From: Dyadobacter sp. CY312
GTDB taxonomy: Bacteria; Bacteroidota; Bacteroidia; Cytophagales; Spirosomataceae
Assembly (NCBI RefSeq): GCF_021390535.1
Contig: NZ_JAJUXG010000005.1
Span: forward strand, 292,932 to 356,931
DNA: 64,000 nucleotides
Direction of reading: 5' to 3'
The notes under the pieces: model-generated
What the model saw: the letters and a program-made list of their open reading frames with translations, nothing else
The model's database searches: none
What the model was told of the DNA's origin: nothing
In this document: positions 1 to 9,400 of the stretch, piece by piece
Position numbering within the stretch: the first letter of the stretch is position 1
Layout: each line of letters opens with the position of its first letter
Translations under genes and position numbers: made by a program

Positions 1-1389
1 CAGGTTTTCTTCCTTATCAACACAAAGTCGGATCTGTTTTTGTTCCGCTGAGATCTTCACAGCGTTCAGTGCATAATCGACAATATCTTTCACATTTGTC
101 TGAGTAATATTCAGCTGAATGTTGCCTGTTTCTACCTGCGACAAATTCAGCAACTCTCCGGTAATTTTCAGAAGTCTGTCCCCATCTTCTTTAATACTCT
201 CAACAAGCTGTTTCTGTTGCTCGTTGAGCGGTCCTGTTACAGCGTTTTCGAGTAATTGAAGGCTCATTTTTACGGAAGCAATTGGCGTTTTCAGTTCGTG
301 AGAAACCGTGGCGATAAAATTGGTTTTGGCGGCATCCAGTTCTTTGAAAGGGGTAATGTTTTTAAGAATGATCACCTGGCCGATAAACAGCTTCTTTTTC
401 TCTCCCGTTGGTGTAATGGTGATGTCGACAATCTCTTTTTCAAAAAAACTTTCCTTGTTGTCGGCACATATTTTCAAGGGAGATAATTCTGGTATACTTT
501 CAGCACCATCAGTTCCCAAATTGCTGATCAGTGATCGCATCAGGTCGTTGTGTTTTGATAGGTCGATGGCAGACTTTCCTGTCATATCCTGCAAAGCGAT
601 CCCTATAATTTTTGCAGCTTCACCATTGGCAAACAGAATTGTTTTATTCTCATCCAGCCCGATTACGGGTTCGTGCATATTGCCGATCAATGCCTCAATA
701 CGTTTCTTTTCAATCAATATCCGGGATAAATTACTATTGTTATATTCTTCCAGTTTTTCAGCCATGGTATTGAAAGATCCTGCCAATTCGCCAAATTCAT
801 CCTGGCTGTTAAAATGAACTCTCTGCGAATAATTCTTTGCAGCAATTTCACGAATGCTCCTTGTTAACTCACCAATAGGATTTGCAATAGTGCCAGGCAA
901 ATTAATCAGTAATGTGAGTGCAAGCAAAACGCAGATGGTGCCCGTAATTGCGATCCAGGTATAAGCAACCTGCACCGTTTGCAGTGCCATGTTGCTTTTT
1001 TGCTGGATAGCTGCCATGTTGATGCGCATCAGCTCTGAAATTTCTTTTTTGATGACTTTATAACGGAATGCATTTCCTGGGTCAGTTTTCAAAGCTGCGT
1101 ATTGGTCCGCCACTTTTTTGGTAGCAAAAGCTTCGCCCGGTTCAGTAATATTACCCGATTGCTGTTTCAGATATGCTTCAAAGTTTTTCCAGGCAGCTGG
1201 TTTCCCGGGCATTTCGTCCAATGCCAGAAGCATATTTCTGCCGTATTCCAGCGTTTTATAGTTATCTGCCAACACGTTTTTCGTATCGTTTTTCAGGAGG
1301 TTGACAAAAACCGCAGCCACCAGCGAAAGCAGGATGATCATGGCAAAAAGGAAACCGATGCCCAGCCTAAGTTTTGATTTTATTTTCAT
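1..1389 (-). CDS. Sensor histidine kinase (HAMP-PAS-HisKA), Kdp-type; 3' end beyond the window
   Basis: Membrane sensor kinase that should autophosphorylate and pass phosphate to a response regulator, most likely the sigma-54 regulator at 2710-4062. The frame is open from ATG at 1389 to the window edge (463 codons seen). It shows TM1 (about residues 7-29), a roughly 110-residue outer segment, TM2 (about 145-165), HAMP, PAS, and HisKA with the phospho-histidine in SHELKTP at about residue 364. The ATPase domain starts but is cut off. It lies 49 bases downstream of the KdpD stress-domain remnant. In Bacteroidota kdp operons, KdpD (sensor plus Usp domains) and the kinase are commonly separate genes, which fits this layout. 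No damage is visible in the part seen, although the operon ahead of it is decayed. Confidence 0.9.
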   Translation of the reverse strand, partial: MKIKSKLRLGIGFLFAMIILLSLVAAVFVNLLKNDTKNVLADNYKTLEYGRNMLLALDEMPGKPAAWKNFEAYLKQQSGNITEPGEAFATKKVADQYAALKTDPGNAFRYKVIKKEISELMRINMAAIQQKSNMALQTVQVAYTWIAITGTICVLLALTLLINLPGTIANPIGELTRSIREIAAKNYSQRVHFNSQDEFGELAGSFNTMAEKLEEYNNSNLSRILIEKKRIEALIGNMHEPVIGLDENKTILFANGEAAKIIGIALQDMTGKSAIDLSKHNDLMRSLISNLGTDGAESIPELSPLKICADNKESFFEKEIVDITITPTGEKKKLFIGQVIILKNITPFKELDAAKTNFIATVSHELKTPIASVKMSLQLLENAVTGPLNEQQKQLVESIKEDGDRLLKITGELLNLSQVETGNIQLNITQTNVKDIVDYALNAVKISAEQKQIRLCVDKEENL

Positions 1390-1438
1390 TTGTTGTATTC
1401 AGAAAATCTGTAAACAGTCGGGAAACCGCCGAAAAGTA

Positions 1439-1937
1439 CTACGACAGTATCACCAGATCAATGTCTGACGACGATAGCTTTTTGAGCAGGTTGTTAAACA
1501 CATTTGTGGCCAAAATTACCCTAAACAAATTGATATGTGGCTTTCCAAGGCAAATTGTAGTGATCTGTTTTTGCTCGGCAACCTCAATGATCGCTTCCGA
1601 AATTTTCGGATTATGGACTCTGATAATTTCTGCCCCCATTTCCGTGGCCAGTTTGAAGTTGTTGATCAAATGCCGCTGCTTGTCAAGTGCGATTTTATCC
1701 TGACTTTCCTTAGGCGTTTGCACGTATAGCACAAACCACTTACTATTGTAGTAACTGGCAAGGCGGGCAGTTTTCCGGATCACATGCCGGGCAGTCTGAT
1801 CATTACTGCTGATACATGCCAAAAATTTCTCCCGTCGCGAAACCGGCACTCATACCGATGTAGACTTTGAATTTACCTTTCCTGGATTGCTACATCAGAT
1901 CCAGAAAATGTTTGACGTGGCTTTCTTTTTCAGTCAT
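1439..1937 (-). pseudogene. kdpD: kdpD remnant (N-terminal stub plus Usp domain)
   Basis: Remains of the KdpD potassium-sensing protein. ATG at 1937 begins a KdpD-like N-terminus (MTEKES, then VKHFLDLM) that meets TAG at 1890-1892. After the stop the same frame continues KdpD-like (GKFKVYIGMSAG, the start of the Walker A region). Near 1845 the match jumps, with a change of frame, to the universal-stress domain (KFLACISSND to LVILS, stop at 1439). Most of the KdpD ATP-binding sensor domain, about 200 residues, is missing. The Usp part is open from a GTG at 1849 (136 codons) and could still be translated as a lone Usp protein. Stop, deletion and frameshift were read directly from the sequence; the identification rests on recall of Bacteroidota KdpD sequences. 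Confidence 0.8.
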
Positions 1938-2045
1938 TAAAAATCCGGGTGTCGTATTGTTGGCGGGCATGTTAAAATCCCTGGTATAAAATCCTTCCAC
2001 ATAGCCGCTTCTCGTCACCGGGCTGCTACTTTGTACAGGCTCCTG
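1938..2045 (-). pseudogene. Kdp-associated outer-membrane porin remnant
   Basis: The minus-strand frame running into the kdpD start encodes about 34 residues containing SGYVEGFYTRDFNMPANN followed by TTPGF. This resembles the mature N-terminus of the beta-barrel porin that usually sits between kdpC and kdpD in Bacteroidota. No start, signal peptide or barrel remains. It is fused upstream to the broken kdpA and downstream directly to the kdpD ATG. Its position between kdpA and kdpD debris supports the identification. Confidence 0.6.
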
Positions 2046-2157
2046 CGAAGAAAAGTTTTATCGCCGCCATAAACTTTTGCTATGTAACGGTTCAGTGGAA
2101 TTGCAAGTGCAATCGCAAGGATAAACGGGAAGAGTATCCCAATATTTAGGTATTCAT
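2015..2157 (-). pseudogene. kdpA: kdpA remnant (first ~40 codons only)
   Basis: KdpA is the potassium-translocating subunit of the Kdp ATPase, normally about 560 residues. Here only an N-terminal fragment is left: EYLNIGILFPFILAIALAIP, then LNRYIAKVYGGDKTFL, matching the first KdpA membrane helix and the conserved YGG region. The frame then runs into unrelated codons and TGA at 2015-2017. The ATG at 2157 is out of frame with this fragment (Met-Asn-Thr-stop), so the start is also damaged. kdpB and kdpC are absent. Confidence 0.8.
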
Positions 2158-2167
2158 TTTGAGGTGT

Positions 2168-2281
2168 TTAAATGATTTCGTTTTTCATGAAAATCATACA
2201 GAGCAGCGACAACGTGAGAAGCCAGATGAGGCCGATGCCGATGACCTGCCTGCGGTCCGTTTTGATTGGGTTTTTCCGCAT
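2168..2281 (-). CDS. Small membrane protein between kdpF and kdpA
   Basis: 37-codon ORF with a basic N-terminus (MRKNPIKTDRRQ) and one hydrophobic helix (VIGIGLIWLLTLSLLCMIFM). It starts 13 bases after the kdpF stop and ends about 10 bases before the broken kdpA start, so it lies inside the former operon. Similar one-helix ORFs are often found at this place in Bacteroidota kdp operons. Function unknown. Confidence 0.55.
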   Translation of the reverse strand: MRKNPIKTDRRQVIGIGLIWLLTLSLLCMIFMKNEII

Positions 2282-2294
2282 TAGCTTAAAATTT

Positions 2295-2363
2295 TTAAGG
2301 TTTGATCAGTACAAAACAGATGTATCCGAACACGGCCATTGATATGAGAAAGAGTGCTGTCAT
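2295..2363 (-). CDS. kdpF: KdpF small subunit, apparently intact
   Basis: 22-codon single-helix peptide, MTALFLISMAVFGYICFVLI then KP, very like KdpF, the lipid-like stabilising subunit of KdpFABC. Its ATG overlaps the stop of the preceding small ORF by one base (TAATG), which indicates translational coupling. KdpA is reduced to a stub, so this subunit has no complex to join here unless another kdp operon exists elsewhere in the genome. Confidence 0.75.
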   Translation of the reverse strand: MTALFLISMAVFGYICFVLIKP

Positions 2364-2446
2364 TATATTTTTTCGAAAAAGTGAATGACTTTGTAAAACA
2401 GGGCGAAGCAAAATATGCCTGCCGCAACTAATAGGATTGTGATCAT
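2363..2446 (-). CDS. Small one-helix membrane peptide, first ORF of the former kdp operon
   Basis: 27-codon ORF (MITILLVAAGIFCFALFYKV, then IHFFEKI), a single predicted helix with a charged tail. Its TAA overlaps the kdpF ATG. It is the first ORF after the response-regulator terminator, so it probably opens the kdp transcript. No function can be assigned. Confidence 0.5.
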   Translation of the reverse strand: MITILLVAAGIFCFALFYKVIHFFEKI

Positions 2447-2537
2447 GATTTGATGTTTTGATTGTTTTTCAGAACCGTTTCATGGTTGTTTTAAACCCAT
2501 CATACCACAACCGTTCCTATTACTTGTTTTTGTTTAT

Positions 2538-2558
2538 AATACTTTGATATACAGTATT
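2538..2558. promoter_or_regulatory. Dyad symmetry in the former kdp promoter region
   Basis: AATACT and AGTATT arms frame a 9-base centre about 95-110 bases ahead of the first kdp-remnant ORF, in the 263-base gap below the response-regulator gene. An upstream dyad is where a sigma-54 activator might bind. No convincing GG-N10-GC sigma-54 core was found, so this is only a candidate. Confidence 0.2.
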
Positions 2559-2650
2559 TAAATTATTTACACGAAGTTTTTTATAAGAAAAAGCCTTGGC
2601 AAAATGATAGGGTTTATCAAAATGGAAGTGATGGAACAGGAAAATCGGAC

Positions 2651-2684
2651 ATAAAAAATGGATCCGATTGTGTCAGATCCATTT
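2651..2684 (-). terminator. Intrinsic terminator of the response-regulator gene
   Basis: AAATGGATC and GATCCATTT form a 9-bp perfect stem, extended by 2-3 pairs after one mismatch. On the minus strand the stem is followed by TTTTTT, about 25 bases past the stop of the regulator gene. Confidence 0.75.
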
Positions 2685-2709
2685 CTATTAAAGAGAGAAA
2701 TTTATTGCA

Positions 2710-4062
2710 TCAATCCTGCTGCTGGCTGATGCCGTATTCTTCCAGTTTTCGGTACAGCGTAGCGATGCCAATTTCAAGTAATCGGGCCGTTTCAGCTTTA
2801 TTTCCTTTACAAAAATTCAGTACTTTCTGGATATGCAGTTTCTCCACGCTGTTGATCGAAAATGCTGATAATGAAGTGCTTTTGGTGGTGAACTGAGGTT
2901 GCTGAACTTCGAATGGCAGGGTGTCGGTGTGCAATTCTTCATCACTTAAAATCACCGCTCTTTCAATCACATTTTTCAGTTCACGTATATTTCCCGGCCA
3001 GCTGTAAAGCTGAATTTTGCTCATGAAGTCATCGGAAATGGTCAGGTTCTTTTTGTTGGTTTGGGCTGCAAAATACTCGGTAAAATAGCGGGTAAGCTGT
3101 TCTATATCCTTCACCCGCTCACGAAGCGGCGGAAGCTGTATCTGGAAAACGTTGAGCCGGTAGTACAGATCGGACCGGAAACGCTTCTGTTCGGATTCCT
3201 CCTGTAAGTTTCTGTTGGTGGCAGCAATGAGGCGAAAGTTGGCTTTTATCGGCTTGGTGTCCCCAAGCTTGATGAATTCGTGCGTTTCGAGTACTCGCAA
3301 AAGTTTCGCCTGAAGTTCAAGAGGGAGTTCGCCGATTTCGTCCAGAAACAAGGTGCCATTGTTGGCTTCTTCGATCAAACCTTTTTTGTCTTTATTAGCT
3401 CCGGTAAAGGCGCCTTGTTTGTATCCAAATAGTTCACTTTCAAGGTTTTCTTTACTGAAAGTGCTGCAATTAAGAGCCATAATGTTCTTGGCAGATCTCC
3501 CACTCGCGTGATGAATAGCCTGGGCAAAAACCTCTTTACCCGTTCCCGTCTCACCTGTCAACAATACGGCTGTTTCCAAAGGAGCCACTTTTTTGGCAAG
3601 GTCAATGGCTGTCTGTATCGCTTTTGAATTGCCGAGAATGGTGTCGAAAGAGTATTTGCGTCCGACAATATTTTCGAGCTGTTTTACTTTTTTTTGCAAG
3701 TGGCTTTTCTCTGTTGCTCGGGTAAGCAGCGGAATAATTTTATCATTGTCATCGCCTTTCACTATGTAGTCAAAAGCTCCGCTTTTCATGGCCTGCACGC
3801 CATCTGCAATGTTTCCGTAAGCTGTAAGTAGTATAATCTCTGCAAGCAGATTTTTTGCTTTGAGCATCGGAACAAGCGATACCCCGTTTCCGTCAGGCAG
3901 TTTTACATCGCAAAGTATCACGTCTATGTCCGGATGTTCGGCCAGTTTTAAACCTGTTTTGGCATCAGCTGCTTCCAAAACCTCAAATCCTTCTGCCGCG
4001 ATGATCCTGCCAAGCAGCGACCGGAGTTTATTCTCGTCGTCAATGATTAATACTGTTTTCAA
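2710..4062 (-). CDS. Sigma-54-dependent response regulator (NtrC family), Kdp-linked
   Basis: Activator of sigma-54 RNA polymerase, 450 residues. The receiver domain spans residues 1-115, with acidic DD at 8-9, phospho-acceptor D52 (CDVKLPDGNG) and a conserved K near 102. The AAA+ domain has Walker A GETGTGKE (170-177), the sigma-54-contacting GAFTGA loop (217-222) and Walker B LFLDEIGE (about 238-245). A Fis-type helix-turn-helix closes the protein. It lies immediately upstream of kdpF, as in intact Bacteroidota kdp loci, where it should activate the operon in response to the kinase at 1-1389. With kdpABC gone it must act on other promoters or be on the way to loss. The open reading frame is intact. 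Confidence 0.92.
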   Translation of the reverse strand: MKTVLIIDDENKLRSLLGRIIAAEGFEVLEAADAKTGLKLAEHPDIDVILCDVKLPDGNGVSLVPMLKAKNLLAEIILLTAYGNIADGVQAMKSGAFDYIVKGDDNDKIIPLLTRATEKSHLQKKVKQLENIVGRKYSFDTILGNSKAIQTAIDLAKKVAPLETAVLLTGETGTGKEVFAQAIHHASGRSAKNIMALNCSTFSKENLESELFGYKQGAFTGANKDKKGLIEEANNGTLFLDEIGELPLELQAKLLRVLETHEFIKLGDTKPIKANFRLIAATNRNLQEESEQKRFRSDLYYRLNVFQIQLPPLRERVKDIEQLTRYFTEYFAAQTNKKNLTISDDFMSKIQLYSWPGNIRELKNVIERAVILSDEELHTDTLPFEVQQPQFTTKSTSLSAFSINSVEKLHIQKVLNFCKGNKAETARLLEIGIATLYRKLEEYGISQQQD

Positions 4063-4111
4063 AGGTAATGCGGAATGAAGTTGATTTGTTAGTTGTAGTG
4101 CGGCACTTGGA

Positions 4112-4645
4112 TTAGTTGTGATTTGACGACAGCTGCAATTTCATCATGATGTCAGTCTGCTCGTCAGTGCCCAGTTTGAAAATGTGCTTATCGAACTCAA
4201 CAAAACCATTTTTCTTATAAAAACTGATTGCTCTTGGATTTTCCTCCCAAACACCCAGCCAGACGTAGTCCGCATTTTTTTGTGCTGCAATTTGTATCGC
4301 TTTTTCGTACAACAGCTGTCCGACTTTTTTGCCATGAAATTTCTTCAAAACATATATGCGCTCAATTTCAAGGGCTTTGTCATCTTTGAGTTCTGTTTGA
4401 GATTGCCCGAAGTTAAGTTTCAGATAACCAATGATCTTTTTGTCAAGTTTGGCAAAATAGAACACTACGTTTTCGTCGTTCAGTTCTGCTGTTAATTTTT
4501 CAGTAGAAAATCCTTCTTCCAGGTATTTGTTCATATTCTCCTCAGAGTTACTCGCCGAAAAGGTCTCCTGGAAGGTTTGTCTGCCTATTTTTTGAAGCTC
4601 ATCCATGTCCTTCTGCTCCGCTCTTGTAATCTCGATATTATCCAT
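4112..4645 (-). CDS. GNAT-family N-acetyltransferase
   Basis: 177-residue acetyltransferase with a complete GNAT fold. The acetyl-CoA-binding segment reads ERIYVLKKFHGKKVGQLLYE, and the C-terminal part has WLGVWEENPRAISFYKKNGF. This form resembles SpeG/YkkB-like enzymes that acetylate small amines or amino-acid derivatives, but the substrate cannot be told from sequence. It ends 49 bases before the sigma-54 regulator starts, on the same strand, so co-transcription is possible though unproven. Confidence 0.88.
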   Translation of the reverse strand: MDNIEITRAEQKDMDELQKIGRQTFQETFSASNSEENMNKYLEEGFSTEKLTAELNDENVVFYFAKLDKKIIGYLKLNFGQSQTELKDDKALEIERIYVLKKFHGKKVGQLLYEKAIQIAAQKNADYVWLGVWEENPRAISFYKKNGFVEFDKHIFKLGTDEQTDIMMKLQLSSNHN

Positions 4646-4792
4646 CTGTTATTTTGTATATGATGCGGACGGTCTTGCTGCGGACAAATGTAAAAATGAA
4701 AAAGCTAATCGCTGTCTTTCTTTTACAGTAACCATATTTTTAAGCTAATTCTTTCCGATTATTTTTTTGCAAAAGAAAGCGTCACCTCAGGC

Positions 4793-4850
4793 AAACAAAA
4801 AAAGCTGAACACCGAAGCAGTTTCACCCTACTTCAATGTTCAGCTTTTCA
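4793..4850 (-). terminator. Intrinsic terminator after the susC-susD operon
   Basis: Perfect 11-bp stem, AAAGCTGAACA (4801-4811) with TGTTCAGCTTT (4837-4847). On the minus strand it is followed by a T-run. It lies about 15 bases past the susD stop, so it ends that transcript. Confidence 0.85.
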
Positions 4851-4863
4851 AAGCATTTAAAAA

Positions 4864-6417
4864 TTACTTATTCCACCAAAGCGACGTCGTGATGTCGTCG
4901 TTGCCCTGCGCTTTTACGGCGTTTTGGTAGTTGGCCAGGTTCACACTTTGTTCCTTCGGCGGGTAGTAAAGTCTGAGCGGCACACCTTCACCAAATAATG
5001 GTTCAAATTTGTATTCTGTCGACTGCCCGTTTACAACTCTTGTCCAAACCACGTCGCCCCGTTTTACAAGGAAGGATGGTCCGCCGGTTCTGCGTACTTC
5101 GCTCCATGCCTCGTCGCCCTGCGTATACAGCGCCAGATACTTTTGAGTAATCACCGCATCCTTAGATGCCTTGGGAAGGGCGACAAGGTAAGTTGTGATC
5201 TGAGCCGGAGTAACTCCCCACTTTTGCAACGATGCTGTAACACCGTCCACGTAACTCTGCTGTTCCCAGTTTTTGTACTCCGAGATCAGGAAAGCTACTT
5301 CCGCGTATTCCTGCAAAACCTCAGCATAATTGGCCGCATTTACGGCTGTTCCCGGTAAACTTACGTCCGTGGCAGTGAGCAAACCAGCTGCTGCTACGGG
5401 TAAGCCGTAAGGCTGACCAACATAGTTTCCTGCTACGTTTTTGGTTGCGTAAATCGCCAGCCGCGGATCTTCCACTTTTACGGGGCCGGTTTCACCTTTC
5501 AGCATGTTAATCAATACATGAGAAACTGCAAAGTCTTTACGGTTTGCTGTTACGGTTGCACGAAATAACGGCGCCTCATTAGGAGCCAGCAACTGGTATT
5601 TAAACACAGCATTATCTGCATTAGATGTAAATACGCCCTTTTGCAAAGCATCTTCAAAGTGTGAGTTTGAAACCTCCGGCAGTTGCTTGCGAACCCTGGT
5701 GGCAATCCGCAAACGAAGTGAATTGGCAAATTTTGCCCATTTTTCGTTACTGCCTTTGTATATCACATCATAGTTTCCAAAAGTGTTCAACGTCTTGTAT
5801 TTCGCCAGGGTATCACCCGCGGCTTTCAGTTCGCTTAGGATATCGATATAGATCTTTTGCTGACTTGCATACGCCGGGCTCAGGTTTTCGGGTGTTTGCT
5901 GCAAAGCCTGAAACTCGGGATCGTTGTTTCCATAAGACTGGTATGGAATGTTACCGAATACATCTGTTAGTCCCTGAAAAGCATAGGCTTTCAGAATCCT
6001 CGCAATGGCAATCTGGTTTTGGTTTGAGCCGGCTACACCAGCCGCTGCAACGTCTTTTCTTGCCGGATCGGTATTCTGGATAATAATCTCGTTGAGATTA
6101 TTCAGCGTTTTGTACGCGTTATTCCAATAGGTTTCAGAATAGGTGCGGGGGATGTCGTAGCGCGACTGGTCGCTATAAATATTCTGGCTGTAATATTGGG
6201 CAAAGAGCTGAGAGCCACGCAAGGAAATATTTTCGTTGCGGATGTTGTCCATCAGTTGTTTTTCGGCTGCGAGCAAAATTGTGGTTGTTGTTGCATTTGC
6301 CGGTCTGTTGGGATCTGTGTTAATATCCTCAAAATGCGTATCGCTGCAAGCAGAAAGCAATGCCAGGGCTCCAATAGCAAGCGATTGTACGGTATATTGT
6401 TTTATGAACTTCTTCAT
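4864..6417 (-). CDS. SusD/RagB-family outer-membrane lipoprotein
   Basis: Surface lipoprotein that caps the TonB-dependent SusC barrel and binds its oligomeric substrate. 517 residues. It has a lipoprotein signal (LALLSACSD, lipid Cys at about 24), then a SusD-like start (FEDINTDPNRP) and helical TPR-type repeats. The length and the weak loop conservation fit the SusD_homolog/SusD-like-2 group. It follows susC after a 50-base gap and a strong terminator closes the pair. No glycoside hydrolase, peptidase or regulator sits beside it, so the substrate is unknown. Confidence 0.92.
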   Translation of the reverse strand: MKKFIKQYTVQSLAIGALALLSACSDTHFEDINTDPNRPANATTTTILLAAEKQLMDNIRNENISLRGSQLFAQYYSQNIYSDQSRYDIPRTYSETYWNNAYKTLNNLNEIIIQNTDPARKDVAAAGVAGSNQNQIAIARILKAYAFQGLTDVFGNIPYQSYGNNDPEFQALQQTPENLSPAYASQQKIYIDILSELKAAGDTLAKYKTLNTFGNYDVIYKGSNEKWAKFANSLRLRIATRVRKQLPEVSNSHFEDALQKGVFTSNADNAVFKYQLLAPNEAPLFRATVTANRKDFAVSHVLINMLKGETGPVKVEDPRLAIYATKNVAGNYVGQPYGLPVAAAGLLTATDVSLPGTAVNAANYAEVLQEYAEVAFLISEYKNWEQQSYVDGVTASLQKWGVTPAQITTYLVALPKASKDAVITQKYLALYTQGDEAWSEVRRTGGPSFLVKRGDVVWTRVVNGQSTEYKFEPLFGEGVPLRLYYPPKEQSVNLANYQNAVKAQGNDDITTSLWWNK

Positions 6418-6467
6418 GATTTCTCAATTATTCTGTTTGAATACCTGTTATGATTACCTCGGAGTTG

Positions 6468-9400
6468 TTAAAATTTAACATTAACATTCAGCCCGTAGGT
6501 GGCCGGAACAGGAATGTTTCCGCCTTCAATTCCCTGAATGTTACCTCCGCTGCTGGTCATTTCAGGATCTATATATTTGCTGGCTGCATAAATATTTGCA
6601 AGATTCCGGCCATACAATCCAAAGTACACCGACTTCACAAGCTTGCCGGTAAGCGGCAGACTGTATCCCAGGGTAACTTCCCTCAGTTTCACAAAAGAAG
6701 CGTCGAAAATTGTTTGCGGAGTAGGTCCGCTGTATTCTCCGCGTGCCCAGGCTTGTGCTGTAATGCGCGTGTCGTTTGGCGTGGTGTTGGTTACCTCATA
6801 AGTTCCGTCGCTGTTATAGGTCACGGTTCCTTTCACGCCGTCGAGTATTACGCCTGTTTCACGAATTCCGTTGGCTGCTGTTTTATCAAGAATACCAGCG
6901 TACATCGCTACTTTATAGGTTTGCGAGAAGAACTTGCCGCCTACACGACCATCTATCAAAAAGCCAAGGTTGAAGTTTTTGTATGTGAAATTGTTCTGGA
7001 AACCGAAAAGATATTTTGGTAAAACACTTCCCAGCGGCGTTAGTTGCTGGCCTCTTTCATAGGTTCCGTCTGCTTTAATCACTTTTTGTCCATCGGCAGC
7101 ATATACAAAGTCATATCCTAGCAACTGTCCGTACTGTTCGCCTTCGCGTGCTACAAGTGTTACCAGACTGTTGGTCAACTGAAATGTGTTCACACCCGGA
7201 GCGAGTGATATTACTTTGTTCTGGTTGCGAGACCAGTTCAGTGTACTATTCCATTCGAAACCATTTTGACGAATTGGCGTTCCGCTCAATGTAATTTCAA
7301 TACCCTTGTTGTTTATTTTTCCCGCATTAATCACCTTTGAATCATACCCGAAAGCAGATGAAACCGGAATGTTGATGATCTGATTACGGCTTACATTGTC
7401 GTAATAAGTAACGTCAAGACCAATTCTGTTTTTCAGAGCCTGAAGACTCAGGCCTGTTTCCCAGGAGCTTGTGATCTCAGGCTTTAATAGTTGATTGTTA
7501 AGTCGTTCCGGAAGTTTATAACCTGCCAGTCCGTCAAATGCCTGTGTAGCTTCGTAAGCTCTTTGTAATTGATAAGGATCGGTGTCGTTACCAACCTGAG
7601 CCCATCCAAGACGAATCTTGGCAAAATCCAGCCAGGCAATTTCATTGATTCCTTTCAGTTCGCTCAATATCAAACTCGTAGTAACCGAAGGGTAAATGAA
7701 CGAGTTTCTGTCCACCGGCAGGGTAGATGACCAGTCATTACGCACCGTACCATCCACAAAAAGCAAACTTTTATATCCCAAAGAGAAACTTCCGAATAAA
7801 GAATTGATCTGTTTGTGATAAGAGTTTGAATTGGTAAGTACCGAGCTAGCATTTTTAAGGTTGTAATATTCAGGAAGGATCAGCCCGCCTTGTGTCACCT
7901 GATCGGAGATACGGCGCTTCTGGTTCATGAGGTTACCACCAACATTCACATTGAGAGACAGATCATTCCAGCTTTTATTGGCAGAAGCAAGCAACTCGTA
8001 GTTGAACTCACTGAACGTGTTGTTGTATTCCTGATACTGCGATTGTGTACGTGAATACACGGCGATACGATCCTGATATTGATATTGGTAAAGATCGCCA
8101 TTTACTTTTCCGCTGATTTTCAACCAGTCGTTTACGTCATATACAACACCTACGTTACCATAAAACCTGTCACGATTTTCTTCCAGATAACTTTCGTAAG
8201 CCGACCAGTACGGATTGTCGATAAACTTCGCAGCTTCTCCGGCAGGTGTATTCTGCCATCCGCTGCGGTTCCAAAGAATCTGCGTTCCATCAGCTCTTTT
8301 GTAATTTTTAAGCTTGTTATAGTCAACCTGCACAGCTCCCCACTGAAAAGCTTCCAGGATAATATTACGGTTGGTTGCACCTGTCCACGGACGACCCGTT
8401 GAGGTGTTTTTCATGTAGTTAAAGCTGTTGAAAATTTTCACTTTGCCCAACTGAGTAGACCCGGAAAAGTTAAGTGAATTTCTGTTCATAGAAGAATTCG
8501 GTACCGTACCATTCACATTTTTGTTGGTGTAGGAAAGCCGGTAGGTGGAGTTGCTCGTTCCGCCGCTCACAGAAAAACTATTAGTATTGGCTACGCCGGT
8601 TTCAAAGAAAGAATGCACATCGTTTTTAGGATAAACCCATGGCTGTGGCTGGAGATACTCAGCAGTGTTTTCCGGGTCCAGATTGTACCAATGCAGCACC
8701 GGTGTTCCATCCAGTTTCGGTCCCCAGCTTTCGTCCACGGCATATTCCGAAATGTTGTATTCTTCTCCACCAATATTCACTTTCTGAAAAGTGTTCGAAA
8801 ACCCGCCGCCATAAAGCTTCTGGCGTTTGGGCAGGCGAACTATTTTTTCAAATTCGATACCCGTATTCAGAGTAAGGTTGACCTTGCTGTTTTCCTTCCC
8901 TTTTTTTGTCGTGATCAAAATGACACCGTTGGCAGCTCTGGTACCATAAAGTGCCGCTGCCGAAGGCCCTTTCAATACAGAGATGTTCTCAATATCATCC
9001 GGATTAATATCCTGGATCATATTTCCAACATCCTTACCGCCACTACCTGCACTGGTAGCTGCACTGTTCAGGTCCGCATTGTCGATTGGAGTACCATCAA
9101 TCACATACAAGGGCTGATTGTTGCCCGAAATGGAGTTGATACCTCGAAGCAATACACGGGAAGATCCACCCATATTACCACCGGCGCTCACTACTTGCAA
9201 ACCTGCAACTTTACCTGAAAGTGCACTCAGCGCATTTGTTGGCCTCGTTTGCAATGCTTCTGCTTTAATTTCCTGTACTGCATAACCCAGTGCGCGTTTT
9301 TCGCGGGAAATTCCCAGCGCAGTGACAACCACCTCGTTGAGCAATTTGGTGTCAGCTTTCAAAGCAACATTGATTTTGTCACGGTTATCAAGCACCACTT

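Noticed and set aside
308..817. 169-codon plus-strand open frame
   Set aside because: It overlaps the clear histidine-kinase domains on the minus strand and has no recognisable protein features.
1439..1849. Intact stand-alone universal stress protein as the primary call
   Set aside because: Its C-terminal wording and position are those of KdpD, and the upstream KdpD N-terminus is visible in a shifted frame, so it is called a kdpD remnant.
2447..2709. Sigma-54 core promoter ahead of kdpF
   Set aside because: No GG-N10-GC pattern could be placed with confidence on the minus strand.
4801..4847. 11-bp inverted repeat as an attachment site
   Set aside because: Its place just after susD and the T-run on the minus strand make it a plain terminator; no integrase is nearby.
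6450..7022. 190-codon plus-strand open frame over the susC 3' end
   Set aside because: It is antisense to a well-defined SusC barrel and has no conserved pattern.
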